A DNA stretch of 21,832 bases from Zymomonas sp. (GCA_027489105.1 JAIYAJ010000423.1:1-21832); one strand, 5' to 3'; shown: positions 1 to 7,174, numbered from the stretch's first letter. Notes: generated by a model from the letters alone, not told the origin. Translations and numbers: made by a program.

Positions 1-1012
1 AGTGGTTGCGGAACTCCTTGTAGGTGGTCGAGCCGATGCAGCGGATCGCGCCGCCCGACAGAGCCGGCTTCAAGAGGTTCGATGCATCCATCGCGCCGCC
101 GCTGGTGGCGCCGGCACCGATCACGGTGTGGATCTCGTCGATGAACAGCACCGCGTGGGGCAGCTTTTCGAGCTCCGTCACGACCTGCTTCAGCCGCTCC
201 TCGAAATCGCCGCGATAGCGGGTGCCCGCCAGCAGCGAGCCCATGTCGAGCGAGTAGATGACGGCCGGCAGCAGCACCTCGGGAACGTCGCCCTCGACGA
301 TCTTGCGCGCCAGGCCCTCGGCGATGGCGGTCTTGCCGACGCCGGGGTCGCCTACATAAAGCGGATTGTTCTTCGAGCGGCGGCACAGGATCTGCACGGT
401 GCGGTCGACTTCGGCCGAGCGGCCGATCAGCGGATCGACCTTGCCCGACTTGGCCTTGTCATTGAGGTTGACGCAGAACTGCTTGAGCGCGCTCTCGCCC
501 TTCTTGCCGTCGGTCTTGGCCTGCGCCTTCTCCTCCTCGGCGCCCTTGACCTCTCGCTGCTCGGTCGGCTGGCCGGCCTTGCCGACGCCATGGCTGATAT
601 AGCTGACGGCATCGAGGCGGCTCATGTCCTGCTGCTGCAGGAAGAAGACAGCATAGCTTTCACGCTCGCTGAACAGCGCGACGAGGACATTCGCGCCCGT
701 CACTTCCTCGCGACCCGAAGACTGGACATGGAGAATTGCGCGCTGGACGACCCGCTGGAAGCCGCTGGTCGGCGAGGGATCAGTCTCCCCCTCGACCTTG
801 AGCGCATCGAGCTCGGTATCGAGATAGTTGGTGACCGCGTTGCGCAGCTCCGACAGGTCGACGCCGCAGGCAGTCATCACTTTCGACGCATGTTCGTCCG
901 CGATCAGCGCCAGAAGCAGATGCTCCAGAGTCGCATATTCGTGGCGCCGGCTGCTGGCTGCGCTCAGCGCGTTGTGCAGCGTCTGTTCGAGTTCGCGGGC
1001 GAAGGATGGCAT
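1..1012 (-). CDS. clpA: ATP-dependent Clp protease ATP-binding subunit ClpA (N-terminal part, cut by window edge)
   Basis: This is the AAA+ unfoldase that feeds substrates to the ClpP peptidase in the cytoplasm. The 337 visible residues start at ATG 1012, preceded by GGAG ten bases upstream. Residues 1-140 form the double Clp-N repeat, which docks substrates and the ClpS adaptor. A charged linker (about 150-178) leads into the first AAA+ domain. Walker A is GDPGVGKT (221-228) and Walker B is VLFIDEIH (288-295). The pore-loop signature GTRYRGDFEERLK begins at 263. The short linker and N-domain sequence fit ClpA rather than ClpB, which has a middle coiled coil. The second AAA+ domain and the ClpP-binding loop lie beyond position 1. 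The upstream neighbour on the same strand is a DUF1192 gene; no clpS is seen on that side, although clpS often precedes clpA. Confidence 0.96.
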   Translation of the reverse strand, partial: MPSFARELEQTLHNALSAASSRRHEYATLEHLLLALIADEHASKVMTACGVDLSELRNAVTNYLDTELDALKVEGETDPSPTSGFQRVVQRAILHVQSSGREEVTGANVLVALFSERESYAVFFLQQQDMSRLDAVSYISHGVGKAGQPTEQREVKGAEEEKAQAKTDGKKGESALKQFCVNLNDKAKSGKVDPLIGRSAEVDRTVQILCRRSKNNPLYVGDPGVGKTAIAEGLARKIVEGDVPEVLLPAVIYSLDMGSLLAGTRYRGDFEERLKQVVTELEKLPHAVLFIDEIHTVIGAGATSGGAMDASNLLKPALSGGAIRCIGSTTYKEFRNH

Positions 1013-1053
1013 GGTCGTTCTACTCCATTCGGCATGGGCCGAGCCATGCCGCT

Positions 1054-1089
1054 AAACCATATGTCGGGTGCCGAGGGCCGTTCATCAAG
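1054..1089 (-). promoter_or_regulatory. possible RpoH (heat-shock sigma) promoter for clpA
   Basis: On the minus strand CTTGAT (1089-1084) is followed after 15 bases by CCCGACAT (1068-1061). The RpoH consensus is roughly CTTGAA-N13 to N17-CCCCATNT, so the -35 is nearly perfect and the -10 partial. A start near 1054 would give a leader of about 42 bases containing the clpA ribosome binding site. The motif is short and such matches arise by chance, so this is only a candidate. Confidence 0.28.
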
Positions 1090-1140
1090 AACCACCCTTC
1101 TGCCGGGGGGCGAGAGCGTCGCTTTCCGGCAGTCGCGCCG

Positions 1141-1368
1141 TCATCGCTTGAATAGGCCTTCGGCTGTTGCGCGATGGTTAACGGCCTTGGCCATCCGATC
1201 GCGGCAGCGGTCGATCTCAGCCGTAAGTGCGGATATCCGCAGCTCCAGCTCTTCGACCGACAGCGGGTCGAGATCCTGCCGAACCAGCTGGCTCAGCGGA
1301 TCTGCGGCCTTTTTCGCGAAAAGATCGTCAGGCTCCATGGCCTCAAAGTTGACCCTGACGGGGCGCAT
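1141..1368 (-). CDS. DUF1192 family small protein
   Basis: This is a 75-residue protein of the DUF1192 family, found across alphaproteobacteria; its function is not known. The family core is visible as DPLSQLVRQDLDPLSVEEL, then an amphipathic helix (ELRISALTAEIDRCRDRM) and a conserved end, AVNHRATAEGLFKR. The helix has heptad character and could form a coiled coil. Many homologues start close to the internal Met11 (MEPDDLF), so the true start may be 1338 rather than 1368. It lies divergent from the quinone oxidoreductase gene, an arrangement I associate with sphingomonads. The clpA gene follows on the same strand after 128 bases. Confidence 0.85.
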   Translation of the reverse strand: MRPVRVNFEAMEPDDLFAKKAADPLSQLVRQDLDPLSVEELELRISALTAEIDRCRDRMAKAVNHRATAEGLFKR

Positions 1369-1421
1369 GTCAATAAACCGATGGTGAATCGGGCGTCGAC
1401 AGCGCCTTGATCGGGGGCAAG

Positions 1422-2417
1422 ATGGTCGAATTAGCTGAGACGATGTGGGCGATCGACCCGGATGGGCCGGGCGGACCGGAGATATTGGTCCCCGTCAAGC
1501 GGCCCGTGCCTATGCCGGGACCGGGACAGGTCCTCATCCGAGTCGCAGCCGCCGGGGTCAATCGGCCCGATGTCGCGCAGCGGACGGGCCGTTATCCGCC
1601 GCCGCCGGGGGCGCCGTCGATTCTGGGGCTGGAGATTGCCGGCGAGATCGTCGTCTGCGGAGACGGGGTTATGCCCGAGCTGCTCGGGCAGGCGGTCTGT
1701 GCGCTGGTCGCCGGGGGCGGCTATGCCGAATATGCCGTGGCCGAAGCCGGGCTGTGCCTGTCCATCCCCAACACGCTGTCGATGATCGAGGCGGCGGCCA
1801 TTCCGGAAACGCTGTTCACGGTGTGGAGCAACGTCTTCGAGCGCGCTTATGCGGCCGACGGCGATACTGTGCTCGTCCACGGCGGCACCAGCGGCATCGG
1901 CACGATGACGATCCTGCTTGGCCGCATTTTCCAGCTGCGCACGATCGTGACAGCCGGATCGGACGAGAAATGCGCGGCAGCGGTGAAGCTGGGGGCGAGC
2001 GCAGCGATCAATTATCGCACGCAGGACTTCGTGGTGGAGGTCGCCCGGCTTACCGACGGACGCGGGGTCGACGTGGTGCTCGACATGGTGGGCGGCGACT
2101 ATCTGCCGCGGAACATCGACTGCCTGGCGGACGATGGGCGCCATGTGTCGATCGCGGTTCAGCAAGGCGGCAAAGCCGAGATTCCGATCTGGAAGATCAT
2201 GCAGAAGCGGCTGACCCTGACCGGCTCTACGCTCCGCCCGCGCGACCTGAGCTTCAAGACGGGTGTCGCCGACGAGATCGCCTCGGTGGTCTGGCCGCAT
2301 GTCGAAGAAGGCCGGCTCAAGCCGGTGATCGACACCACCTTCCCGCTGGCCGCCGCCGCCGAGGCGCATCGGCGCCTCGACGAAGACCATATCGGCAAGG
2401 TGGTACTCACCATCTGA
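1422..2417 (+). CDS. NAD(P)H:quinone oxidoreductase, PIG3 type (medium-chain dehydrogenase superfamily)
   Basis: This is a 331-residue zinc-free medium-chain dehydrogenase/reductase, probably a cytosolic NAD(P)H-dependent quinone or enal reductase. The GroES-like N-terminal domain contains GVNRPDVAQRTGRYPPPPGAP (about 45-65), which is characteristic of the PIG3 (TP53I3) subgroup. The Rossmann domain has HGGTSGIG (153-160) as its dinucleotide-binding loop. The cysteine ligands of the structural zinc seen in alcohol dehydrogenases are absent. ATG 1422 was chosen because GGGGG lies about five bases upstream. An in-frame TTG at 1407 would add five residues, and ATG 1443 is also possible. The physiological substrate cannot be read from sequence. 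Confidence 0.9.
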   Translation: MVELAETMWAIDPDGPGGPEILVPVKRPVPMPGPGQVLIRVAAAGVNRPDVAQRTGRYPPPPGAPSILGLEIAGEIVVCGDGVMPELLGQAVCALVAGGGYAEYAVAEAGLCLSIPNTLSMIEAAAIPETLFTVWSNVFERAYAADGDTVLVHGGTSGIGTMTILLGRIFQLRTIVTAGSDEKCAAAVKLGASAAINYRTQDFVVEVARLTDGRGVDVVLDMVGGDYLPRNIDCLADDGRHVSIAVQQGGKAEIPIWKIMQKRLTLTGSTLRPRDLSFKTGVADEIASVVWPHVEEGRLKPVIDTTFPLAAAAEAHRRLDEDHIGKVVLTI

Positions 2418-2451
2418 GGCGGGAGCCGGCCGGCAGCGGAACCTCTGTCCG

Positions 2452-3057
2452 TTACTTGTCCAGACGGCGTGCGTGGTCGAGATGGCCCTGCACGGTGGGG
2501 AGCAACTCGCCCGCCGCGTCACGCAGGGCGGGGGTGTCGCCCTTGGCCGAATAGTCGCGGAGCAGCACGACCGCGTCCTCATGGGCGTCGACCTGATCGT
2601 CGATATAGTCCTTGTCGAACTCGGCCCCCTTCTTCTTGCCGAGGTCCGCAAGGTCGTCCCGCTGATCGGCGGTCAGTTCCGCATTGGGCATCAGCGCGGG
2701 GGTGGCCATGGCCGCCGCTGCCTTGATCTGGGCGCTCGAGTCGGTGTGCGCCTTGATCATCCCGGCCGCGAAGTCTTTCACGGCCTGCGACGATGCGTTG
2801 GTTGCCGCGAGCTTGGCCGCGGCGATCTCATAGGCATCGGATTTCGCCAGACGGTCGATGAATTCCTGTCCGGCCGGGGTAGGCGACAGGGCCTGTTGCG
2901 CGTCCAGCGCCACGTTCGACGCCATGGCGCCGGCGCTGTCGAGCGCCTGCTCGGCCTGATTGGCGGCTGCATCGGCATCCGCCTTCGTCTTGTCGCCGCA
3001 GCCCGAAAGGGCCAGCACCAGCACAGCGGCTGACAGGATGGGAATGGAGCGTTTCAT
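2452..3057 (-). CDS. DUF4142 domain lipoprotein
   Basis: This is a 201-residue envelope lipoprotein. The signal peptide ends in the lipobox LSGC (17-20), so Cys20 should be lipidated; the following residue is Gly. Residues 20-65 are an Ala/Asp/Gln-rich linker. A four-helix DUF4142 domain follows (about 62-198), with the conserved features FIDRLAKSDAYEI, VKDFAAGMIKAH and, near the end, LPTVQGHLDHARRL. The DUF4142 fold is ferritin-like in shape, but no function is established. ATG 3057 was chosen because AAGGA lies nine bases upstream and the signal peptide begins exactly here; the open frame extends to 3120 without a signal sequence. An EcfG-type promoter motif lies just upstream, which suggests induction in the general stress response, as is common for DUF4142 genes. 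Confidence 0.9.
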   Translation of the reverse strand: MKRSIPILSAAVLVLALSGCGDKTKADADAAANQAEQALDSAGAMASNVALDAQQALSPTPAGQEFIDRLAKSDAYEIAAAKLAATNASSQAVKDFAAGMIKAHTDSSAQIKAAAAMATPALMPNAELTADQRDDLADLGKKKGAEFDKDYIDDQVDAHEDAVVLLRDYSAKGDTPALRDAAGELLPTVQGHLDHARRLDK

Positions 3058-3087
3058 GATGGGCATTCCTTCTTTGGAAGCCCCTGA

Positions 3088-3113
3088 AACGATCCGGCGG
3101 AAAAGCCTGTTCC
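3088..3113 (-). promoter_or_regulatory. candidate EcfG (general stress response) promoter for the DUF4142 gene
   Basis: On the minus strand GGAAC (3113-3109) and CGTT (3091-3088) are separated by exactly 17 bases. GGAAC-N16/17-CGTT is the published consensus for the alphaproteobacterial general stress sigma factor EcfG. A start about seven bases downstream, near 3081, gives a leader of some 24 bases containing the AAGGA ribosome binding site. Both half-sites match in full and the geometry to the gene is right. Confidence 0.7.
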
Positions 3114-3246
3114 GCTTCAACCTATAGAGAGGTCGGGATTTTCCGTTACGGATCGGTTCCGACCGGCGCTTTTTCGCGCGGTCTGCGGCGAGGAAAATGG
3201 TCCGCCGACCAACCGCTGGAAACGGCCAGTCGCGCTGCGGATCCGG

Positions 3247-3633
3247 TCAGCCGCCGCCGAGGAGGCCGGCCGTATCGAAATAGTCGCGCCAGGCGGTGAT
3301 CTTGCCGCCGCTGGTTTCGATGATGCCCATGATCCGGATCGAGGCCGCGACCGAGCCGTCTGCCGTCAGGATATGGTCGACGCGCTCGGTCAGCACCTTG
3401 TCGCCAAGCGCCACGATCGAATGAATGTCGACGGTCATTGCGACCATGCCGAGGTTCGCCTCGAACCCGTCGAGGGCCGCCAGTGCTTCGTCCGGACCAG
3501 TCGTCAGCGACATGCCGACATTTTCCCAGGTCGTGGTGGGCGTGAAATAGTCGCGCACGGCCTGGCGGATGGCGTCGCGACCCTTGGCCCATTCGGCGAG
3601 AAAGGCCTCGGTCGTGGCGATGGCGTCGGTCAT
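3247..3633 (-). CDS. limonene-1,2-epoxide hydrolase-like (SnoaL-fold) protein
   Basis: This is a 128-residue single-domain cone-shaped alpha+beta (SnoaL/NTF2-like) protein. The sequence matches the limonene-1,2-epoxide hydrolase (LEH) family: TTTWENVGM (33-41), VLTERVDHI (80-88) and KITAWRDYFD (111-120). In the Rhodococcus enzyme the catalytic Asp-Arg-Asp set lies in equivalent TERVD and WRDYFD segments. Here R84, D86 and D117 are the likely counterparts, and N38 matches the water-binding Asn. The partner Tyr appears to be Trp36, so activity may differ or be lost. The start at ATG 3633 has a strong AAGGAGG eight bases upstream; the open frame runs further to 4044 but that part is the shadow of the DUF488 gene. 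Substrate unknown. Confidence 0.82.
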   Translation of the reverse strand: MTDAIATTEAFLAEWAKGRDAIRQAVRDYFTPTTTWENVGMSLTTGPDEALAALDGFEANLGMVAMTVDIHSIVALGDKVLTERVDHILTADGSVAASIRIMGIIETSGGKITAWRDYFDTAGLLGGG

Positions 3634-3700
3634 GGATATCCCCTCCTTGTTTCGGCCCAAGGCTAACGCCTGATCACTGTGCGGGCAATGGCCGCGGCCG

Positions 3701-4150
3701 CTACGGAAACAGGTCGATGATTTCGGCGCCCGCGAACAAGGCCTGGGCCAGAAGCGAGCGGTGACAGCAGGCTGGTGCGCGTTCGAAGCAGAGCAGGGCG
3801 GTGCGCCGCTGCCGGGCGAGATCCTGCAGCATGACGGATTGCGCAATGGCGTCCGGCATGTCGAGCTGGTCAGCATAGATGCGCGAGAGGATGGTGAGGT
3901 CGTTGCGCCGCGCTGCGGCTCGCCCCTCGGCGGGCGTACCCAGCGCCTTGAAGCCACTATAGTCGATGCCGGCCTCGCGGAGCCCTGCGGCCAGGATATT
4001 CTTGGAGAAGCCGGGGCGTCGCGACAGTGGCACGGCGCGGACATCGGCCAAGACCTCGACTCCGGCCTGGCGCAGGCAGTCGACGAACTCCTGCTGCGTC
4101 ACGCCCTCATAGCCGATCGTGAAGATCCGGGAGGGTGAGGGCCGGCTCAG
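3701..4150 (-). CDS. DUF488 family protein with a non-standard start
   Basis: This protein belongs to the DUF488 family, whose function is not established. It shows LADVRAVPLSRRPGFSK, YSGFKALGTP, a run of helices, LLCFERAPACCHR and the C-terminal DLFP. The family begins with a beta strand ending in TIGYEG. That motif (IFTIGYEG) is encoded in frame just upstream of the first usual start, GTG 4102. No ATG, GTG or TTG lies between it and the in-frame TAA at 4162-4160. The best remaining start is CTG at 4150-4148, which overlaps the TGA stop of the upstream gene (CTGA) and gives 149 residues. If GTG 4102 is used instead, the protein has 133 residues and lacks the first strand. I annotate the longer form; the family call is secure, the start is not. 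Confidence 0.75.
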   Translation of the reverse strand: MSRPSPSRIFTIGYEGVTQQEFVDCLRQAGVEVLADVRAVPLSRRPGFSKNILAAGLREAGIDYSGFKALGTPAEGRAAARRNDLTILSRIYADQLDMPDAIAQSVMLQDLARQRRTALLCFERAPACCHRSLLAQALFAGAEIIDLFP

Positions 4151-4323
4151 GACTTGCCGTTACCGCGATTGGCGTAGAGCAGGGCGGCGACGATCGCGGC
4201 CGACCCGATGCCGACGGCTGCGCCGATCACGGCCGTCTTCTTGGTTATCTTGGGCGCCGACTTCGCCTTGGCAGGCGACTCTGCCGGCTGCGCGTCAGTG
4301 GTGGGGATGTTGTCTTCGTCCAA
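4147..4323 (-). CDS. small single-helix membrane protein, unknown function
   Basis: This is a 58-residue protein I do not recognise. Residues 1-25 are acidic and Pro/Ala-rich, then comes a short basic stretch (KSAPKITKK), one hydrophobic helix (TAVIGAAVGIGSAAIVAALL) and a small polar tail. The positive-inside rule places the N terminus in the cytoplasm. There is no ATG. TTG 4323 was chosen because AGGAG lies eight bases upstream; TTG 4329 is also in frame but only two bases from that site. Its TGA overlaps the proposed CTG start of the DUF488 gene, so the two may be translationally coupled. Codon use and the clean membrane segment support a real gene, but it could be spurious. Confidence 0.6.
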   Translation of the reverse strand: MDEDNIPTTDAQPAESPAKAKSAPKITKKTAVIGAAVGIGSAAIVAALLYANRGNGKS

Positions 4324-4415
4324 CGCCAACTCTCCTGATCTATGCCTCTGCTATGGAATCCAAGGCGGGGCCAAGGCAAGCGCTTCGTTGTGTCAGGGCG
4401 GCGGTCCGTGCCGAA

Positions 4416-4437
4416 GCGGGCTCTGTGCGGGCTCTGT
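4416..4437. repeat. tandem duplication of an 11-base unit
   Basis: The unit GCGGGCTCTGT occurs twice, head to tail, in the gap between the TauE/SafE gene and the small membrane protein gene. It is probably a slippage product. Nothing else of note was seen in this gap (4330-4449). Confidence 0.6.
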
Positions 4438-4449
4438 CGAAGCTGGCCG

Positions 4450-5205
4450 TCAGGCCAGCGCGTTCCATAGAAGCCGTGCTGTCATGGCGAGCGAGATGGT
4501 CACCAGCAGCGGCCTGATGACGCGCGCACCGAAACGCATCGCCATATGCGAGCCCGCAAGGGCGCCCGCCGTCGTTCCGACCGCCATGCACAGGCCGAGC
4601 AGGAACAAAATGTGCCCGGCGAACAGAAAGACGATCAGGCTGCCGATATTGCTCGCGAAGTTGAACGCCTTGGTGTGGGCGGTGGCGCGGGTGAGCCCCA
4701 TGCCGCGCAGCGACACCAGGGTGGTCGCGAAGAAGCTGCCGGTGCCCGGGCCGAAGAAGCCGTCGTAAAATCCGATCGCACCGCCGACCGGCACATAGGC
4801 TTTCACGCTCAACCGCTGATGCGCATCCTCGTCATGCATGCGCGGCGACAGGACGATATAGGCGGCCACCGCCAGCAGAAGCACGGGCACGATCAGATTC
4901 AGCGCGTCATTGCCGATCGCCTGAACGATGATCGAGCCCACCGCCGAGAGGGCCGCGATGATGGCAACCGTCGGCCCATAGGTGCGCCAGTCGATCATCC
5001 GCTTCCGGCTGAAATTCCAGCAGGCGGTGCCCGATCCGAAACTGCTCTGCAGCTTGTTCGTGGCAAGCGCCGCGATCGGCGGAATGCCGGCCCAGAGCAT
5101 GGCGGGGATGGTGAGGAGGCCACCGCCGCCCGCGATCGCATCGATGAAGCCCGCCACGAAGGCGACCATGGTGAGGATGGCATAGGTGTCGAGGCCGAGG
5201 TCCAT
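4450..5205 (-). CDS. TauE/SafE family membrane transporter
   Basis: This is a 251-residue inner-membrane protein with about eight predicted helices. It belongs to the TauE/SafE family, whose members export sulfite, sulfoacetate or related organosulfur anions. Both family half-repeat signatures are visible: [17 protein letters not shown] near the N terminus and [15 protein letters not shown] in the middle. The length is typical. The start at ATG 5205 puts the first helix directly at the N terminus; the upstream extension of the frame is the shadow of tgt. The Shine-Dalgarno sequence is weak. It is divergent from tgt, with 75 bases between them. No sulfur-metabolism gene lies nearby, so the substrate cannot be inferred. 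Confidence 0.9.
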   Translation of the reverse strand: MDLGLDTYAILTMVAFVAGFIDAIAGGGGLLTIPAMLWAGIPPIAALATNKLQSSFGSGTACWNFSRKRMIDWRTYGPTVAIIAALSAVGSIIVQAIGNDALNLIVPVLLLAVAAYIVLSPRMHDEDAHQRLSVKAYVPVGGAIGFYDGFFGPGTGSFFATTLVSLRGMGLTRATAHTKAFNFASNIGSLIVFLFAGHILFLLGLCMAVGTTAGALAGSHMAMRFGARVIRPLLVTISLAMTARLLWNALA

Positions 5206-5245
5206 GGCGTAACGACCTGCCCGACCAACCCAACCGGCGCAAGCC

Positions 5246-5274
5246 TTGGCAGGCGAGGCCGCCCGGCTTATGGG
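5246..5274 (+). promoter_or_regulatory. possible promoter giving leaderless tgt mRNA
   Basis: TTGGCA (5246-5251) and TATGGG (5269-5274) are 17 bases apart. The A of the tgt ATG (5281) lies seven bases after the -10 box, which is the usual distance to the transcription start. No Shine-Dalgarno sequence is visible before the ATG, in agreement with a leaderless transcript. The -10 box is a partial match. Confidence 0.35.
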
Positions 5275-5280
5275 CCGCCC

Positions 5281-6414
5281 ATGGACAATCCGCGTTTCGA
5301 ATTCGCCATCCAGGCCGTCGACGGCAAGGCCCGCACGGGTAGCATCCGCATGAAGCGGGGCGAAATCCGCACGCCTGCCTTCATGCCGGTGGGCACCGCT
5401 GCCACGGTGAAGGCGATGAAGCCGACGGATGTTCGCGCGACCGGCGCCGACATCATTCTCGGCAATACCTATCATCTGATGTTACGCCCCGGCGCAGAGC
5501 GGGTTGCCCGGCTCGGCGGTCTGCATGAGTTCATGCGCTGGGAGCGGCCGATCCTCACCGACAGCGGCGGCTATCAGGTGATGAGCCTGTCGGCGCTGAC
5601 CAAGCGCAGCGAGGAGGGGGTGTCGTTCAAGAGCCATCTCGACGGCTCGTCGCACATGCTGTCGCCCGAGCGGTCGATCGAGATTCAGCGCCTGCTCGAT
5701 TCCGATATCATCATGGCGTTCGACGAGCTCGTGCCGACCACCACGACGGCGAAGGAGCAGGAAGAGGCGATGCTCCGGTCGATGCGCTGGGCGCGCCGTT
5801 CCCGCGCCGCGTTCGACGGCGGGGGCGAGCATGCCGAGCGCGCGGCGGTGTTCGGCATCCAGCAGGGCGCGCTGGACGAGCGGCTGCGCAAGCTCTCGGC
5901 CGACGCGCTGCTCGACATCGGGTTCGATGGCTATGCGGTCGGCGGGCTGGCAGTGGGCGAGGGCCAGGAGGCGATGTTCGCCACGCTCGATTTCGCGCCG
6001 GGCCAGCTGGACGAGGCCAAGCCCCGCTATCTGATGGGGGTGGGCAAGCCCGACGACATCGTCGGCGCGGTCGAGCGCGGGATCGACATGTTCGATTGCG
6101 TATTGCCGACGCGTTCAGGACGTAACGGCCAGGCGTTCACGCGGGAGGGGCCGATCAACCTGCGCAATGCGCGCTTCGCCGAGGACCAGGGGCCACTCGA
6201 TCCTGCGTGCGGCTGTCCCGTCTGCGGCCAGTTTAGCCGGGCCTATATTCACCACCTGATCCGCGCGGGGGAAATTCTCGGTGCCATGCTGATGACCGAG
6301 CATAATCTGAGCTTCTACCAGGCGCTGATGGCGGACCTGCGCGCAGCAATCCTGGAAGGGCGCCTGAAGGCTTTCGCCGATGGTTTTCGCGCGGCCTATT
6401 ATCGTACCGGCTGA
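5281..6414 (+). CDS. tgt: queuine tRNA-ribosyltransferase (tRNA-guanine transglycosylase)
   Basis: This 377-residue enzyme exchanges guanine-34 for preQ1 in tRNAs with GUN anticodons (Asp, Asn, His, Tyr), a step of queuosine synthesis. The catalytic aspartates are visible: D94 in [11 protein letters not shown] (general acid/base, D102 in Zymomonas) and D272 in [17 protein letters not shown] (nucleophile, D280 in Zymomonas). The zinc ligands are C310, C312 and C315 in CGCPVC, plus H341. The preQ1-recognition segment FGIQQGA begins at 191 and GGLAVGE at 221. Length and motifs are complete. ATG 5281 agrees with family N termini; an open frame upstream to 4546 is a shadow of the exporter gene. 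Neither queA nor another queuosine gene is adjacent in this window. Confidence 0.98.
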   Translation: MDNPRFEFAIQAVDGKARTGSIRMKRGEIRTPAFMPVGTAATVKAMKPTDVRATGADIILGNTYHLMLRPGAERVARLGGLHEFMRWERPILTDSGGYQVMSLSALTKRSEEGVSFKSHLDGSSHMLSPERSIEIQRLLDSDIIMAFDELVPTTTTAKEQEEAMLRSMRWARRSRAAFDGGGEHAERAAVFGIQQGALDERLRKLSADALLDIGFDGYAVGGLAVGEGQEAMFATLDFAPGQLDEAKPRYLMGVGKPDDIVGAVERGIDMFDCVLPTRSGRNGQAFTREGPINLRNARFAEDQGPLDPACGCPVCGQFSRAYIHHLIRAGEILGAMLMTEHNLSFYQALMADLRAAILEGRLKAFADGFRAAYYRTG

Positions 6415-6423
6415 GGTCGGAAC

Positions 6424-6447
6424 GGGGAACGCGCTAACGCGCTCCCC
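6424..6447. terminator. hairpin between the convergent tgt and fasciclin genes
   Basis: GGGGA (6424-6428) pairs with TCCCC (6443-6447), extended inward by CGCG/CGCG after one mismatch, with a CTAA loop. It sits in the 47-base gap between two convergent genes, where a bidirectional terminator is expected. There is no T tract on either side, so termination is inferred from position and stem only. Confidence 0.45.
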
Positions 6448-6461
6448 GCGCCGGGTCTGGC

Positions 6462-7019
6462 TCAGGGCATCAGCACGCCGTCGATGACGTGGATCACGCC
6501 ATTCGACTTGGCCATGTCTGCCGCGGTGATCTTCACCTTTCCGCCCTTCGCATCGGTCAGCCACCAGGCGCCGGCCGAATCCTTCCAGCCGGTCAGCGTC
6601 TCGCCCTGAACGGTCTTGAGCATCGCCTTGCCACCATGGGCGGCGGCGTTGGCGGCAATGTCGGCTGCCATCAGCTTGCCGGGCACGACATGATAGGTGA
6701 GGATCGAGGTCAGCGTAGCCTTGTTCTCGGGCTTCAGCAGCGTGTCGACGGTGCCGGCCGGCAGCTTGGCGAAGGCGGCGTTGGTCGGCGCGAACACGGT
6801 GAACGGGCCGGTGCCCGACAGCGTCTCGACGAGGCCGGCCGCCTTGACCGCGGCAACCAGCGTCGTGTGATCGGGAGAGGCGACCGCGCCGTCGACGACG
6901 GTGCCCTGATGCGCGCCGTGATGATCGGCGGCCTGCACGGCTGCGAAGGGGATGGCGGTAGACGCCATCAGCGCCGCGCCGGCGATCGCGCGGAAGAGCT
7001 TTTCGGACGTGATTTTCAT
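6462..7019 (-). CDS. secreted fasciclin-domain protein
   Basis: This is a 185-residue exported protein with one fasciclin (FAS1) domain. A signal peptide covers residues 1 to about 31 (basic start, hydrophobic core, AVQAAD as the likely cleavage region). A His-rich linker (DHHGAHQG) follows. The FAS1 domain shows the H1 motif [15 protein letters not shown], the central YH motif in LTYHVVPG, and the H2 motif [13 protein letters not shown] at the C terminus, so it is complete. FAS1 domains mediate adhesion or binding; in bacteria the ligand is mostly unknown. ATG 7019 was chosen because AAGGA lies eight bases upstream and the signal peptide begins there. The leader carries a hairpin with a CUCCUCCC loop (see findings). 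Confidence 0.93.
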   Translation of the reverse strand: MKITSEKLFRAIAGAALMASTAIPFAAVQAADHHGAHQGTVVDGAVASPDHTTLVAAVKAAGLVETLSGTGPFTVFAPTNAAFAKLPAGTVDTLLKPENKATLTSILTYHVVPGKLMAADIAANAAAHGGKAMLKTVQGETLTGWKDSAGAWWLTDAKGGKVKITAADMAKSNGVIHVIDGVLMP

Positions 7020-7038
7020 CGTCTGCATCCTTCTTGAA

Positions 7039-7058
7039 CACTTCGGGAGGAGGAAGTG
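7039..7058 (-). promoter_or_regulatory. leader hairpin with anti-Shine-Dalgarno-like loop upstream of the fasciclin gene
   Basis: On the minus strand CACTTC and GAAGTG form a six-base stem that exposes the eight-base loop CTCCTCCC. It ends about 20 bases before the start codon. The loop sequence is the kind displayed by the CCUCCUCCC-loop small RNAs of alphaproteobacteria ('Cuckoo' RNAs). Only one such hairpin is present. Function is inferred, not shown. Confidence 0.4.
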
Positions 7059-7134
7059 CATTGAAGGAACGTGAGAAAGGTCGTCGCGGATGCGGTGCTT
7101 CCCCAAAGGGCAGTGCCGTCAGATCTGCAACCGA

Positions 7135-7173
7135 CAACAAAAACCCCGCCAATCCAGAGGATTGACGGGGTTT
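7135..7173 (-). terminator. rho-independent terminator of the tRNA-Val gene
   Basis: AAACCCCG (7141-7148) pairs with CGGGGTTT (7166-7173). After one mismatch the stem continues with CAATCC/GGATTG, leaving an AGA loop. On the minus strand the stem is followed by TTTTTGTTG. It starts two bases after the encoded CCA of the tRNA. Confidence 0.92.
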
Positions 7174-7174
7174 A

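Noticed and set aside
2..1387. Long plus-strand frame of 461 codons
   Set aside because: It lies antisense to clpA and the DUF1192 gene, whose motifs are unmistakable. Long antisense frames are expected at this GC content.
1431..2651. Long minus-strand frame of 406 codons
   Set aside because: It is antisense to the quinone oxidoreductase gene and shows no domain; its composition is typical of a shadow frame.
4546..5280. Apparent 245-codon N-terminal extension of tgt
   Set aside because: Tgt homologues begin near 5281, and the extension is antisense to the TauE/SafE gene.
5206..5280. A preQ1 riboswitch in front of tgt
   Set aside because: The gap is only 75 bases, has no pseudoknot-like arrangement that I can draw, and tgt is not a usual target of this riboswitch.
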